NCBI RefSeq assembly: GCF_001263415.1
Contig: NZ_LGTE01000003.1
Location: 146,589-210,588, forward strand
Direction of reading: 5' to 3'
Source of the DNA: Thermincola ferriacetica
GTDB taxonomy: Bacteria > Bacillota > Thermincolia > Thermincolales > Thermincolaceae
DNA length: 64,000 bases
Within the stretch, counting starts at the first letter, position 1. Each line of letters begins with the position of its first letter. The notes below the pieces were generated by a model, which was not told the origin of the DNA, did no database searches, and was given only the letters and a program-made list of their open reading frames with translations. Made by a program: the position numbers and the translations under genes. Shown piece by piece: positions 17,589 to 26,783 of this stretch.

Positions 17589-18588
17589 ACAGTTTTTTGT
17601 CCTTCAGGTACTGAATGGCCTGTAATATATCGGCCTGTTCCCCCGCCAGATCCAGTGTTAAAATGCCAAGCGGCGCACCCTTAATATAATCAATGTTCCC
17701 CGCCATGATGTTTACCTGGATGCCACAATGGCGGACCAGTTCCGCCACTACCGGTTCAGCGGCCGGGGCTCCCGTAAAAACTACGCGGACAAGGCGGTGG
17801 TAGCGGCCCGCCGCCTTGATCTGCCTGTAAAATTCCTGTGGAATTTCTACGTTGTAAAGGCTCTGAATAAAGCCTTTGGTAGTTTCCTTCCGCGGATGGG
17901 CAAAAACATCCATAACAGGACCCGATTCAATTATCTGCCCATTTTCTATGACAGAAACAGTGTCACATATTTCCTTGATGACCTGCATCTCATGGGTAAT
18001 TACGACAATGGTTAGATTTAACTCCCGGTTTATGTCTTTCAATAAAGACAGAATTGACTGGGTAGTAGATGGGTCGAGAGCTGAGGTGGCTTCGTCGCAG
18101 AGCAGGACCTTGGGCTCGTTGGCCAGTGCCCTGGCTATACCGACCCTCTGCTTCTGTCCGCCGCTAAGCTGGGCGGGATAGGCCGCTGCCCTTTCGGAAA
18201 GGCCAACCAGTTCCAGGAGGTCGGCCACCCTTTTATTAATCTGGGTTTTGGACATCCCGGCTATCTCCAGGGGAAAAGCCACGTTGTCCCGGACAGTCCG
18301 GGAATACAGCAGGTTAAAATGCTGGAATATCATGCCGATTTTTCTTCTGGCATCACGCAGCTCTCTGCCCTGCAGTACCGTTATCTCGCGTCCGTCAACG
18401 ATAACGGACCCCTCTGTGGGTTTTTCTAGCAGGTTGATGCACCGGACCAGGGTACTCTTCCCGGCTCCGCTATAACCAATAATGCCTGCAATTTCACCCT
18501 TCTTTATATGCAAATTGATATTCCGCAGGGCAGCAATCTCACCCGCCGCTGTATGGAACACTTTGCTCAGGCCTTCGATTTTGATCAT
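17560..18588 (-). CDS. metN: Methionine ABC transporter ATP-binding protein
   Basis: About 342 residues from ATG 18588 (MIKIEGLSKVF), the normal family start; a TTG at 18621 would add 11 residues without family support. Walker A GYSGAGKST, signature LSGGQKQR, Walker B VLLCDEATSALD, THEM, and a C-terminal ACT-like NIL domain (from about residue 255, RLVRVVFTG...) which binds methionine to shut the transporter. Follows the PLP-enzyme gene, so methionine uptake and sulfur-amino-acid metabolism are co-expressed. Confidence 0.92.
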   Translation of the reverse strand: MIKIEGLSKVFHTAAGEIAALRNINLHIKKGEIAGIIGYSGAGKSTLVRCINLLEKPTEGSVIVDGREITVLQGRELRDARRKIGMIFQHFNLLYSRTVRDNVAFPLEIAGMSKTQINKRVADLLELVGLSERAAAYPAQLSGGQKQRVGIARALANEPKVLLCDEATSALDPSTTQSILSLLKDINRELNLTIVVITHEMQVIKEICDTVSVIENGQIIESGPVMDVFAHPRKETTKGFIQSLYNVEIPQEFYRQIKAAGRYHRLVRVVFTGAPAAEPVVAELVRHCGIQVNIMAGNIDYIKGAPLGILTLDLAGEQADILQAIQYLKDKKLYVEVLDHAG

Positions 18589-18635
18589 TGCACTCAATAC
18601 CTCATCCAAAATTTTGTCCAAAATGTATACCCAGT

Positions 18636-19883
18636 CTATTGTACTACATTTAACGCCTGTTGGAAATCCCCAATTAAATCCTGAATATCTTCTATCCCCA
18701 CACTGACCCTGATCATATCGTCAGTGACACCTGTAGCCTGCTTCTCTTCTTCGGAGCACTCCGCAAAAAGGGAGGCGTAAATCGTTGAGGCCGGGTGGAC
18801 CACCAGTGTCCGTAAATCGCCAATATTCGAAAGGTTATAGGCATATTTCAGGTTGTTAATTACCTTAAAGGCATTTTCCTTCGACCCAACACCAAAGGTC
18901 AATATAATACCAAATTTCCCGCCAAATTGGCCTTCAGCTAACCGGCGATAGGGATTACCCACTAGGCCCGGATAGTTAACCCAGGCGACTTTCGGGTGTT
19001 CGGCAAGGAATTGGGCTAAAGCCAGGGCATTACTACACATTTTCTCCATCCGCAAGCCCAGTGTGTCAAGTCCTAAATTGTTTAAATAGGCGTTAAAGGG
19101 AGACATGCATACTCCAAAATCCCTGTGGATGCCTTGCCTAAGCTTAGCCAGATAAGCAAAAAATGAGTATTTCTTCTTGTATTCATGCAGCTTTGGAAAC
19201 TTGGTTTCATCCCAGTTAAACCTGCCCTGGTCAACGATCACACCACCGATGGAGTTGCCGCTCCCGTTAATAAGTTTGGAGGTTGAATGCACGACAATAT
19301 CGGCGCCGTGTTCAAAGGGTCTGAACAGGTATGGAGTGGTAACAGTATTATCCACTACCAGCGGAATATTATGCCTGTGGGCCAGTTCAGCCAGCTCGCT
19401 GATATTTGGAATATCCATTTTGGGATTGCCAATGGTTTCAACAAAAATGAGTCTGGTTTTACCGGTAATCTCTGCGGCAAAACTCTCAACGGAAACCGTT
19501 TTGGCAAACCGGGCTCTTATCCCGTAATCGGCGAGGTTCATAAAAAGTGAATATGTACCGGCAAATATTCCTGCCGAAGAAACCAGTTCGTCTCCCTGTT
19601 CCAGCAAGTTGAGGACAGCCATGCTGATAGCGGCCATCCCGGACGCGCATGCCACAGCGCCAATGCCCTTTTCCAGAAAAGCTATTCGCTTTTCGAAGGC
19701 TTCAATGGTGGGATTGTTTATCCGGGTATACACATAACCCGGCTCGGCGCCGGCAAATATTTTCTCCAGTTCCTCAGCGGTCTTGTGCCGGAAGGAGGTA
19801 GATTGAAAAATAGGAACAGTGGTTGCCCCTGTCCCCTCGTCAGGTTGATAATTTCCATGCAACAGCCTTGTATTAAATTCCAT
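18636..19883 (-). CDS. Cys/Met metabolism PLP enzyme (O-acetylhomoserine sulfhydrylase or methionine gamma-lyase like)
   Basis: 415 residues of the trans-sulfuration family. N-terminal TRLLHGNYQPDEGTGATTVPI, FVETIGNPKMDIP, PLP-contact DNTVTTPY, and the PLP-lysine motif VVHSTSKLINGSGNSIGG (Lys about 206). The length and the GSGNSIGG context favour O-acetylhomoserine aminocarboxypropyltransferase (MetY-like), but gamma-lyases share these motifs. It sits between a JAMM protease and metNIQ, consistent with homocysteine/methionine supply. There is no room for an S-box leader in the 30 bp upstream. Confidence 0.85.
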   Translation of the reverse strand: MEFNTRLLHGNYQPDEGTGATTVPIFQSTSFRHKTAEELEKIFAGAEPGYVYTRINNPTIEAFEKRIAFLEKGIGAVACASGMAAISMAVLNLLEQGDELVSSAGIFAGTYSLFMNLADYGIRARFAKTVSVESFAAEITGKTRLIFVETIGNPKMDIPNISELAELAHRHNIPLVVDNTVTTPYLFRPFEHGADIVVHSTSKLINGSGNSIGGVIVDQGRFNWDETKFPKLHEYKKKYSFFAYLAKLRQGIHRDFGVCMSPFNAYLNNLGLDTLGLRMEKMCSNALALAQFLAEHPKVAWVNYPGLVGNPYRRLAEGQFGGKFGIILTFGVGSKENAFKVINNLKYAYNLSNIGDLRTLVVHPASTIYASLFAECSEEEKQATGVTDDMIRVSVGIEDIQDLIGDFQQALNVVQ

Positions 19884-19913
19884 CAGTTATCTCTCCCCTG
19901 CTCCATCTACTGT

Positions 19914-20321
19914 TCAAATTACCTGCATCGGTATTTCCCGGTAATCCCCATTCTCAATGTGGAAGGCCTTCAGTACAGGAGGGTTGGTCATCAGTGACAG
20001 GATCATATAGACCGCTGCCGGGTCAAAGGCCAGCCTGATGTCTTCCCTTGAAGGCCTGGAAGGTGTGGCAGGGTGGCTGTGGTAGTTGCCCAACACCTTA
20101 AGGCCCCTTTCCCGCACAGATTTATAGACCTCCAGTTGTTCTTTCGGGTCCAGGGAAAAATGCTCGGGGCTGTGGTCGATATTGGTCATAGGGTATATTT
20201 CCACTATTTCAATTATCCCTTCAGCAGCCTTCCCCGCCAGGATACCACAACATTCATTGGGCAGCTCCTCATTTGCCTGCCTGATCATCTGTTCCACCAA
20301 TGTTTCCGGAATCTTGATCAT
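19914..20321 (-). CDS. JAMM/MPN+ zinc metalloprotease (Mec-like)
   Basis: 135 residues with the complete JAMM motif: Glu in NECCGILAG (about residue 23) and HSHPATPSRPSREDI, which fits H-x-H-x7-S-x2-D. Bacterial stand-alone members such as Mec remove a residue from the C-terminus of a sulfur-carrier protein so that its Gly-Gly end is exposed. Its position directly ahead of a sulfhydrylase-like gene fits that cysteine/methionine role. The matching carrier is not adjacent; the MoaD-like protein at 15740 already ends in GG. Confidence 0.87.
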   Translation of the reverse strand: MIKIPETLVEQMIRQANEELPNECCGILAGKAAEGIIEIVEIYPMTNIDHSPEHFSLDPKEQLEVYKSVRERGLKVLGNYHSHPATPSRPSREDIRLAFDPAAVYMILSLMTNPPVLKAFHIENGDYREIPMQVI

Positions 20322-20403
20322 ATTGGCCTCCTGCTTCTGTTAAGGAATGTATATCATTAATTTTAACCATAATATACATATTTGTCTATAGGAATTTATG
20401 GGT

Positions 20404-21276
20404 TTAAATCGCCTCAACCGGCCCGTATCCTAACCCGTAGTATATGGCCACTGATACAGCAATAGCTAAAAGTACTAAACTTAACTGCACCCAGAATAGG
20501 TCTAAAGCGGAAGTTTGCAGGGTAAGGCCCCGGTCTTTAACAGAAAGCTGCTTGTTCCCGCTTCTGCCCAGCCAGAAGTAAACGACTGCAGCGGCCATTA
20601 TGAACACCAGGCTGGCCAGGTGGGCCACACTGATAACTCCTCCCACTGTGGGATTATACCTGAAGAATTCCACAATGCCCCTGGCCGCGGCATATAGCGC
20701 TATATAAATCAAAAATAACTGACCGTCAAACCTGGTTCTCTGCCTGAATCTCCACAGCAAAAAGAAAATAAAATAATCCAGTACAAACTCATACAATTGA
20801 GTAGGGTGCAGTACTTGGCCCTTTACGTTAACTCCCCAGAACCAGGGTTTGGACATGGGGACGCCAAATACATCGCATCCCACCCTGCCAATAGCTGTAC
20901 CCAGCGCTATAGCAGGGGCTACTGTATCGGCTAAAACCCAAAAATTCAACTTATGCTTACGGATAAACCAGGCGCCGAATATGAAGCCGCCCAATAGGCC
21001 TCCGTGAATGGACAGACCGCCATGCTGGAGCATAATTATTTCAGCGGGATTCTGGATATAGTAATCCAGATTATAAACCAGGATATAAAAAATTCTCGCT
21101 CCCAAAATGCCAGAAATAACCAGACCCATGGCCAGGTTATACAGCATTTCCGTATCAATCCCTTTTCTTTTTGCTTCTCGGAGCGCAAAATAAAGGCCTA
21201 CCAATACTCCCACGGCAATCATAAACCCGAAAGAGTAAATCTGGAAGGAGCCTATTTGAAACAGTACGGGTTTCAT
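20404..21276 (-). CDS. lgt: Prolipoprotein diacylglyceryl transferase
   Basis: 290-residue membrane enzyme with about seven helices and Lgt motifs: FGFMIAVGVLVGLYFA, ILGARIFYIL, LSIHGGLLGG and the signature IGRVGCDVFGVP (the usual GRxGNF form is altered). Attaches diacylglycerol to lipobox cysteines, and several lipoproteins are encoded in this window. It is placed at the tail of the cytochrome c maturation operon. Confidence 0.88.
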   Translation of the reverse strand: MKPVLFQIGSFQIYSFGFMIAVGVLVGLYFALREAKRKGIDTEMLYNLAMGLVISGILGARIFYILVYNLDYYIQNPAEIIMLQHGGLSIHGGLLGGFIFGAWFIRKHKLNFWVLADTVAPAIALGTAIGRVGCDVFGVPMSKPWFWGVNVKGQVLHPTQLYEFVLDYFIFFLLWRFRQRTRFDGQLFLIYIALYAAARGIVEFFRYNPTVGGVISVAHLASLVFIMAAAVVYFWLGRSGNKQLSVKDRGLTLQTSALDLFWVQLSLVLLAIAVSVAIYYGLGYGPVEAI

Positions 21277-21291
21277 ATCTCTACCCCCAAC

Positions 21292-21882
21292 TTACTTGAC
21301 CTTATCCATAACTTCCTTTACCAGGGCTTCCCGGTTACCTTCACCCTGGATAGCCACCCAGTAATTAATTTTGCCTTCCTGCCAGTAAAAGTGTTCCTGC
21401 CCCATGCCGTTAACCTTGATGACTTCCCGTCCGGCCAAAGTAACAGGCTCCCGACCGGTAAAGACCTGGCTGGCCGGTACTTTTTGGTCCATCTCCCTGA
21501 ACAGTTGAGCCGCCTCTTCCACCGAAGAAGACACCGATAACCACAGGGTTATCCTGGTATTTGGTTTACCGTAAACCAGGATATAAGCGTTTACAACATT
21601 TATACTGGTGCGGTGCATTTTGCTTATAGCATCTATAGCAGTAGGACCTGACTGTTCCTGCATCTTTTTGGCGCCAAGCAGCTCATCGGGGATTCTTAGA
21701 ACCCCCTGGCCCGAAAGGTCCCGGTCACCCTCACTCTGGTTGTACCCCGCCGGCCTGCCCTGGTCATATCCGGGCTGTCCACCCTGGTTTTCAACGGGGG
21801 CAAGGAACAGGGTCCAAACCAAAAAGCCGATGGCTGTCAGCATAACAGCAATTATTATGAGGTAAAGATTTTTCCTATGCAT
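21292..21882 (-). CDS. Uncharacterised membrane-anchored protein in the ccm operon
   Basis: 196 residues with one N-terminal membrane helix (LYLIIIAVMLTAIGFLVWTLF region) and an extracytoplasmic domain of about 165 residues after a Gly/Gln/Pro-rich linker. No Cys pairs or haem motifs are present in the mature part. Lies 9 bp after the DUF2318-like gene and before lgt, so it is probably part of the same transcript. I do not recognise the family; the position suggests a role in the cell envelope. Confidence 0.7.
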   Translation of the reverse strand: MHRKNLYLIIIAVMLTAIGFLVWTLFLAPVENQGGQPGYDQGRPAGYNQSEGDRDLSGQGVLRIPDELLGAKKMQEQSGPTAIDAISKMHRTSINVVNAYILVYGKPNTRITLWLSVSSSVEEAAQLFREMDQKVPASQVFTGREPVTLAGREVIKVNGMGQEHFYWQEGKINYWVAIQGEGNREALVKEVMDKVK

Positions 21883-21891
21883 ATTTTCCTC

Positions 21892-22530
21892 CTAACCCAT
21901 AACATCTTCGGTAAAGAACCTGGGCTGCCAATCTTTAATCACGGACTCAGGCAGTACGATTTTATCACCCTCAACAGTATACTTCAATTCCTCGGGCGGG
22001 TATTTCACACAGCCGCCGGCCTCACCAAACAGGTCCGTATTCCTCCATCTTGTTCCACAGGCTACGCATACCAAACTGTCGTCTTGAAAATAAAATTCGG
22101 TGCCGTAACAGGGTTCGCAAATACTGGATGCCACAACAACTCTCCCGGCGGTCGTCAGGAAGGCCATGATAGGCATTTTCCCCTTAATTTGGCCGTAGAA
22201 GACATGTTCAGGATCACTATCCTTATATTCAAACCTGACTATCTTTTTATCTACGACCTCTGACAGGGGAATCATAATCTTTCCATCCTTTTGTTCTGCC
22301 TCAATCAAGGACATTTCTACTTTTTTACCTTTATAAGAGGGGGTCTCTTCCACAAAATAGTTACCCCCGTCATCACTTTTATAAGGCCCGCTGTTGGAAT
22401 ACCAAATGCCTCCCACAGCCAAAATAACTGCCATAACGGAGACAATGATGATTTTCTTCCTCTTTTTCCTGCTGGCCTCTATATATTCCTGCATAAACTT
22501 CTGTTTTTTATCTTCTCTCATGCCAATCAT
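21892..22530 (-). CDS. DUF2318-like membrane protein with Cys-rich metal site
   Basis: 212 residues: N-terminal positively charged stretch and one helix (about 26-45), then an extracytoplasmic domain with CEPCYG and CVACGTRW (residues about 140-165) and a later Cys. This CxxC...CxxC pattern is that of DUF2318 proteins, predicted Fe-S or metal binders linked to membrane iron/haem systems. The ATG overlaps the stop of the tiny CcmD-like gene in an ATGA arrangement, which supports start 22530. Function is not known. Confidence 0.75.
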   Translation of the reverse strand: MIGMREDKKQKFMQEYIEASRKKRKKIIIVSVMAVILAVGGIWYSNSGPYKSDDGGNYFVEETPSYKGKKVEMSLIEAEQKDGKIMIPLSEVVDKKIVRFEYKDSDPEHVFYGQIKGKMPIMAFLTTAGRVVVASSICEPCYGTEFYFQDDSLVCVACGTRWRNTDLFGEAGGCVKYPPEELKYTVEGDKIVLPESVIKDWQPRFFTEDVMG

Positions 22531-22670
22531 TCCCTTCCCATTTGGCGCTTGGCCAGGCTTTCCAGCTTACCCACTTCGCCTTCCAGACGGGTCAGTTTTC
22601 TTCCTGATGCAAATATGAACACTGATATAAGTAGCCAAATTATCGTATAAGCAACTGTCAAATACGCCAT
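22527..22670 (-). CDS. ccmD: CcmD-like small membrane protein
   Basis: 47 residues. One helix (about 3-22, VAYTIIWLLISVFIF) followed by a charged coiled tail (RKLTRLEGEVGKLESLAKRQ). Length, single helix and charged C-terminus are those of CcmD, which holds CcmABC and CcmE together during haem export. A ribosome-binding site (AAGGAG...GAGGGG) precedes the ATG at 22670, and the gene overlaps the next by ATGA. The assignment rests on topology and place in the operon, because CcmD sequences are poorly conserved. Confidence 0.7.
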   Translation of the reverse strand: MAYLTVAYTIIWLLISVFIFASGRKLTRLEGEVGKLESLAKRQMGRE

Positions 22671-22787
22671 TTCCCCTCAGCTCCTTAAGTGTTTTTCTTA
22701 TTTTGTACGTTCTGATTGCTAATTTCTTACCTCTGTTTCTTTCCTTCGATTTTTTCCTTTTTTCTACTTCTTATCTACTCCGGTTTC

Positions 22788-23468
22788 TTACCTGTAATTT
22801 CTTACTTCTTCCTTAAGCCGGTCAAACCTCTCTTCCAGCCTTTCAATCCGGTAAAGCCTCGGCATCAACCATCCGTACAGGGCTGTAAAGGCTGCCAGGC
22901 TAACCATCAGCGTAGTAAACATCTTCGGTGAAATTGCCATTCCGGAACTGTTTAAAATTTTAGGGTGAATAGTATTCCACCAGCTTATGGAGAACCAGAC
23001 GATGGGAACATCGAGAAAACCGATTATTCCAAAAAGGGCGGAAAATCTTTCCCTTTTTTCTTTTTCATCAACGGTAACTCTGACCAATACGTACCCTGCA
23101 TAGATAAACCATAATATAAGGGTTGTTGTCAGCCTTGGATCCCAGGTCCACCAGGCGCCCCAGGCTGATTTACCCCAGATAGGCCCTGTCAGGATAACAA
23201 TTGTCGTGAAAAGCAGGCCGATTTTTGCTGAGGCGGCTGCCCACCAGTCCCATTTGGAATTACGCGTTTTCAGGTAGACAATGCTGGCGATGAACACTAC
23301 GAAAAAGGCAAAGAAGGCTATCCAGGCCGATGCCACGTGGAAATAAAAAATCTTCTGTACCGGGCCCATTATCTTCTCATTAGGTACCCAGGCAAAAACA
23401 AGGTATATCGCAACTGCCATCAGCACAGTTGCCACTACACCAATTGCCTGTTCAATTTTGGCCAACAT
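22788..23468 (-). CDS. ccmC: Haem exporter subunit CcmC
   Basis: 226 residues, six helices and the WWD haem-handling motif WGAWWTWDPRLTTTL (about residues 97-111), with flanking periplasmic-side histidines in FYFHVASAW and NTIHPK. CcmC presents haem to CcmE. A C-terminal extension (RIERLEERFDRLKEE) is predicted to be helical. Lies 3 bp after ccmB. Confidence 0.92.
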   Translation of the reverse strand: MLAKIEQAIGVVATVLMAVAIYLVFAWVPNEKIMGPVQKIFYFHVASAWIAFFAFFVVFIASIVYLKTRNSKWDWWAAASAKIGLLFTTIVILTGPIWGKSAWGAWWTWDPRLTTTLILWFIYAGYVLVRVTVDEKEKRERFSALFGIIGFLDVPIVWFSISWWNTIHPKILNSSGMAISPKMFTTLMVSLAAFTALYGWLMPRLYRIERLEERFDRLKEEVRNYR

Positions 23469-23471
23469 TTT

Positions 23472-24137
23472 TTACACCTCCACCAGGTAATCAAATAACA
23501 GCCACGGAACCACTAGGTATATCAGGTCAAAGGCGCCTACCAACTTTAACCATCCCAGCCACTCAGCGGCGGGCTGGCCATTTAACAAGGCCACTGATAT
23601 TTCCACCGCTCCAATTACCAGTGGTACCAGTAAAGGAAACAGCAACACCGGTAGTAGCAATTCACTGTTCTTGGTATACGAAGTTAAAGCCGCTATAAAG
23701 ACCCCTATCGAAGCAAAACCTGTAGTGACAAAAATAGCGACGATTGCAAACAGAAGTAGACTGCCTTCGGGTTTATATGAAAAAAGAAGCATTATTAATG
23801 GGAAGGTAACGGCTTCAACTGTTAAAAGCAGGACCACAGTTGTCATGGCCTTGCTCAGGAATATCATTCCCGGGCCGACCGCGAGGGTGAGTCCCGCCAG
23901 GCAACCGTTTTCTTTTTCAGGGGTAAAAGCCTTGTTCAGGCCTATGGTGCCGGCAAACACAAAGATAACCCAGATTATTCCCGGCACCCACATTTTAACC
24001 TCTTTGGCCGGTGGAAGGGCAAAATTAAGGATAAGGGTTGCCAACAGGACGAAAAGCAGTACCCCTCCCACCTGCTCCTTCCGCCGCAATTCACTCCGCA
24101 GGTCTTTCCAAATTAAAAGCCTTAACTGTCTGAACAT
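23472..24137 (-). CDS. ccmB: Haem exporter permease CcmB
   Basis: 221 residues, six hydrophobic segments and the CcmB N-terminus (LLIWKDLRSELRRKEQ). Overlaps ccmA by 16 bp. Membrane partner of CcmA in release of holo-CcmE. Confidence 0.9.
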   Translation of the reverse strand: MFRQLRLLIWKDLRSELRRKEQVGGVLLFVLLATLILNFALPPAKEVKMWVPGIIWVIFVFAGTIGLNKAFTPEKENGCLAGLTLAVGPGMIFLSKAMTTVVLLLTVEAVTFPLIMLLFSYKPEGSLLLFAIVAIFVTTGFASIGVFIAALTSYTKNSELLLPVLLFPLLVPLVIGAVEISVALLNGQPAAEWLGWLKLVGAFDLIYLVVPWLLFDYLVEV

Positions 24138-24835
24138 AGAGATTTTTCACTTCCTTGGAGGGCCTCCTGATAAAGTTTCAAGACTTCCTCCGGGCTGTTC
24201 GGGCACTCTCCCAAGTAGGCTGGATGCCCCTTTTTCAGTATCAAAAGCCTGTCTACCAGGCCAAAAATATCGTCACAGGAATGGGTTACCAGAACCATAG
24301 CTTTACCATCGGCCTTCCACTGTCTTATAAATTCGCAGAGCAGCTTTAATCCGGCCTGGTCCAACCCTGTCTGGGGCTCATCGAGCAAAATTATTTCAGG
24401 GTCCTGCAGTAGAAGGCGGGCCATGGCCAGCCTCTGCTGCATGCCCCTTGAATACCTGCCCACTTCTTCGTCCCCATCCCATTCGAGACCCACTTTTTGC
24501 AAAACGTCTTCTATTTGGGCAGGGGTTATTTCCCGGCCTGTTATAGAACCATAAAAATACAGGTTTTCCTTGCCGGTAAGTGAACTGTACAGGTAAGTCT
24601 GGTGTGAAAGCATACCCATGGCGGGGCGCCCTTCATTTTTAACATTGCTCCCCTGCCATGTGACTTTCCCTTCCGAGGCTTTCATAAGCCCGGACAGTAG
24701 CTTAAGAAGGGTAGACTTGCCGGCCCCGTTAGGTCCCATTACAGCCATGATTTCACCCCGGGGAACCTGGAAACTGACAGGTCCCACCAAGTTGCGATGC
24801 GCTACATATTTTGCAAGTTCATGGGCTTCCAGCAT
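24122..24835 (-). CDS. ccmA: Haem exporter ATP-binding protein CcmA
   Basis: 237 residues with Walker A GPNGAGKST, signature YSRGMQQR, Walker B IILLDEPQTGLD and THS. The variant signature (SRGMQQR instead of LSGGQ) is usual for CcmA. Energises the CcmABCD complex. Confidence 0.9.
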   Translation of the reverse strand: MLEAHELAKYVAHRNLVGPVSFQVPRGEIMAVMGPNGAGKSTLLKLLSGLMKASEGKVTWQGSNVKNEGRPAMGMLSHQTYLYSSLTGKENLYFYGSITGREITPAQIEDVLQKVGLEWDGDEEVGRYSRGMQQRLAMARLLLQDPEIILLDEPQTGLDQAGLKLLCEFIRQWKADGKAMVLVTHSCDDIFGLVDRLLILKKGHPAYLGECPNSPEEVLKLYQEALQGSEKSLCSDS

Positions 24836-24850
24836 GCTACCCCTCCTCGG

Positions 24851-25843
24851 TTATTGTGCATCCAGTTCTTCCTCAACAGCTTTTAACTTAATTTTTACTT
24901 CCCTTAAAAGCTCCCAGTAGGCCTTCTTTTTCTTCAGAAGCTCTCCATCGTCAGGATTATTCTCCAACTGTTCCTCTATCTTCACCAGGTTATTCAGCAG
25001 TTTTTTATGCCTTGCCTGTAATGAAAGGAACAGCTTGTGCAGTTTTTCTTCGTCTTCCTTCTCCCTGGCCTCTTTTACTCTTTTTCGGATATACAGGCTG
25101 GTAGCCACCAGGAAGGCCACAATCAAGACACCCAGGAACACCAGCCATAAATGGGGATTCGTATTGCGGAGCGGTGAATTGTACCAGCGGTTCAGATGCT
25201 CCGGGCTGTGAAAATCTATTTTTCCTGTAGGCGAAGTTTTGCTGACAATACCTCTACCTGTTGAGGCCTTTCCGCCCATGATAATCTCAAACTCAAGTCC
25301 TATGCCGCTGGGCACATTTTGTCCGCCAAATACCCTGAACTCCTTGGACTCCATATTCTGAACACCCAAGTCCTGCAGTTGCTTAGTTGATATACTGAGT
25401 TCATCGGTGGGAGCAAGGGCATAAAGAACCTCGTTGGCATAAACAAGCTGGGTGCTCAATACGGCTTTGCCACCGGTTACAGGAAGCTTATAAGTTAACC
25501 GTACTTCATTATTCCCCTTGGTCCACTTAAAAGGGGTTACTACTTTATCTCCGTTACGTTCCAGATTGTCAGCTTTAACAGGCTGCGGGGAACTCCCTTT
25601 ATAAAGCAGGACCTCAACAGCATTATCGGGTACTCTCAGTTCAATATTGCCCTCAGGTGTGTCACCGGTAACATTCCATTGAAGCACCTCATCAACGGAA
25701 ATATTACCATCCTGCCCTGTCTTAAACAGAAAGTGGTGCAGCTTAACTGCGGGAAGAGGGGCCTGCTGCGCCGCCAGGGCCAGGTTGGGGATAAGCAGCA
25801 GTACCATGGTAACAGCAAGAATTATTATATGCTTCTTCTTCAA
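24851..25843 (-). CDS. Ccm-operon accessory membrane protein with coiled-coil tail
   Basis: 330 residues: signal peptide (1-24), an extracytoplasmic beta-rich domain (about 30-225), one membrane helix (about 232-252, HLWLVFLGVLIVAFLVA) and a cytoplasmic Lys/Glu coiled coil of about 75 residues. No haem or thiol motif is visible. It has the same plan as the first gene of the operon (29244-30251), so the two are probably distant paralogues. Overlaps the CcmI-like gene by 4 bp. Function unknown; operon position implies cytochrome c maturation. Confidence 0.72.
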   Translation of the reverse strand: MKKKHIIILAVTMVLLLIPNLALAAQQAPLPAVKLHHFLFKTGQDGNISVDEVLQWNVTGDTPEGNIELRVPDNAVEVLLYKGSSPQPVKADNLERNGDKVVTPFKWTKGNNEVRLTYKLPVTGGKAVLSTQLVYANEVLYALAPTDELSISTKQLQDLGVQNMESKEFRVFGGQNVPSGIGLEFEIIMGGKASTGRGIVSKTSPTGKIDFHSPEHLNRWYNSPLRNTNPHLWLVFLGVLIVAFLVATSLYIRKRVKEAREKEDEEKLHKLFLSLQARHKKLLNNLVKIEEQLENNPDDGELLKKKKAYWELLREVKIKLKAVEEELDAQ

Positions 25844-26241
25844 CTGTTTCCCCTCCCGGTTTTTAGACGTTTCAATTCCTCTTCAATCTCTTTATCGATG
25901 GCTTTTGTTGCTTTTTCACCACCGGCCCTGTTGTTCTCATCCCCATCCAGGGAAACTATATCTTCTTCTTCCTCTTCAAGGTACTCAACAGCCATCAGTT
26001 GGTATTTCTTTTTCAGGGCATGGTAATCATCTTCTGACAATTTCCCTGTGGAGTAGTCAAATTCTATTTCATTCAGTGTTGTCAACACTGCTTCCTTATC
26101 CATCTCTCCCAGACCGGCCAGTTCATCTTCCCACCACCGGGCCTGTGTAGCTTTAAAGTTGCGGCTGACCAAAGGCCATCCTACCCAGTAAATGATCAGA
26201 CCCAGGGCGGCTATTTCCACTATCAAAAACAGGCTGTCCAT
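25840..26241 (-). CDS. CcmI-like N-terminal domain protein
   Basis: 133 residues. One N-terminal helix, then a stretch resembling the start of CcmI/CycH (ALLTTLNEIEFDYSTGKLSEDDYHALKKKY region read as LNEIEFDYSTGKLSEDDY) and an acidic tail. The TPR part of proteobacterial CcmI is missing. It lies between ccmH and the accessory gene, as CcmI does, and may help hold apocytochrome c or the CcmFH complex. Confidence 0.7.
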   Translation of the reverse strand: MDSLFLIVEIAALGLIIYWVGWPLVSRNFKATQARWWEDELAGLGEMDKEAVLTTLNEIEFDYSTGKLSEDDYHALKKKYQLMAVEYLEEEEEDIVSLDGDENNRAGGEKATKAIDKEIEEELKRLKTGRGNS

Positions 26242-26265
26242 TTATTTTCCTCCTTCCACGGAAAA

Positions 26266-26778
26266 TTACCACCTTTTCCGCAGTTCCTCCTGTAATTTAT
26301 CTTGGTATAGTTCCAGCTTTTCTTCCTGTAATTCTGAACTTTCCATTTCACTGTCATCTTCCTCAAGCCTGTTTGTAAAAACCCACTTGTCAACTACAGT
26401 ATAGATCAGGATTCCACCGGCCAGGACAAAGATAAAAGGAGTAACCCAGGCCGTGATATTGAAACCCTTTGCGGGGGGAGCAGCCAAAACCTGCTCCCCG
26501 TAGATACTTACAAAATAGGCCAGAATTTCTTCTTTACTCCTGCCTTCGGCCATTTTCTGCTTGATAATTCCCCGCATATATTCAGCGGTGGAGTTTTCAC
26601 AAGCGCTTACCAGCATACCGCAGGAGTCCTGGCAGACCAGCATGTCCTCCAGTTCCTTTTGCATTTTGGCTGCCTGCAACCCCGTTGGACCCCTGTTTTC
26701 AGCGGCAGTGGCAACCATGGTATTAGCGGTCAGGAGGAGTCCGATTATGCCAAGTAAAATCATCAACCTTTTTGCCAC
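26266..26778 (-). CDS. ccmH: Cytochrome c maturation thiol-redox protein CcmH
   Basis: 170 residues: signal sequence (1-25), CcmH domain with LVCQDSCGMLVSAC (about residues 47-60) followed by MRGIIKQKMAEGRSKEEILAYFVSIYGEQVLAAPPAKGFN, a C-terminal helix and a charged tail. The Cys spacing differs from the standard LRCxxC. CcmH reduces apocytochrome c before haem ligation by CcmF, which is encoded 5 bp upstream. Confidence 0.88.
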   Translation of the reverse strand: MAKRLMILLGIIGLLLTANTMVATAAENRGPTGLQAAKMQKELEDMLVCQDSCGMLVSACENSTAEYMRGIIKQKMAEGRSKEEILAYFVSIYGEQVLAAPPAKGFNITAWVTPFIFVLAGGILIYTVVDKWVFTNRLEEDDSEMESSELQEEKLELYQDKLQEELRKRW

Positions 26779-26783
26779 GGCTC

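Noticed and set aside
20322..20403. S-box or T-box riboswitch ahead of the methionine genes
   Set aside because: Gaps upstream of the JAMM and PLP-enzyme genes are only 82 and 30 bp, and no leader folds of that kind are visible.
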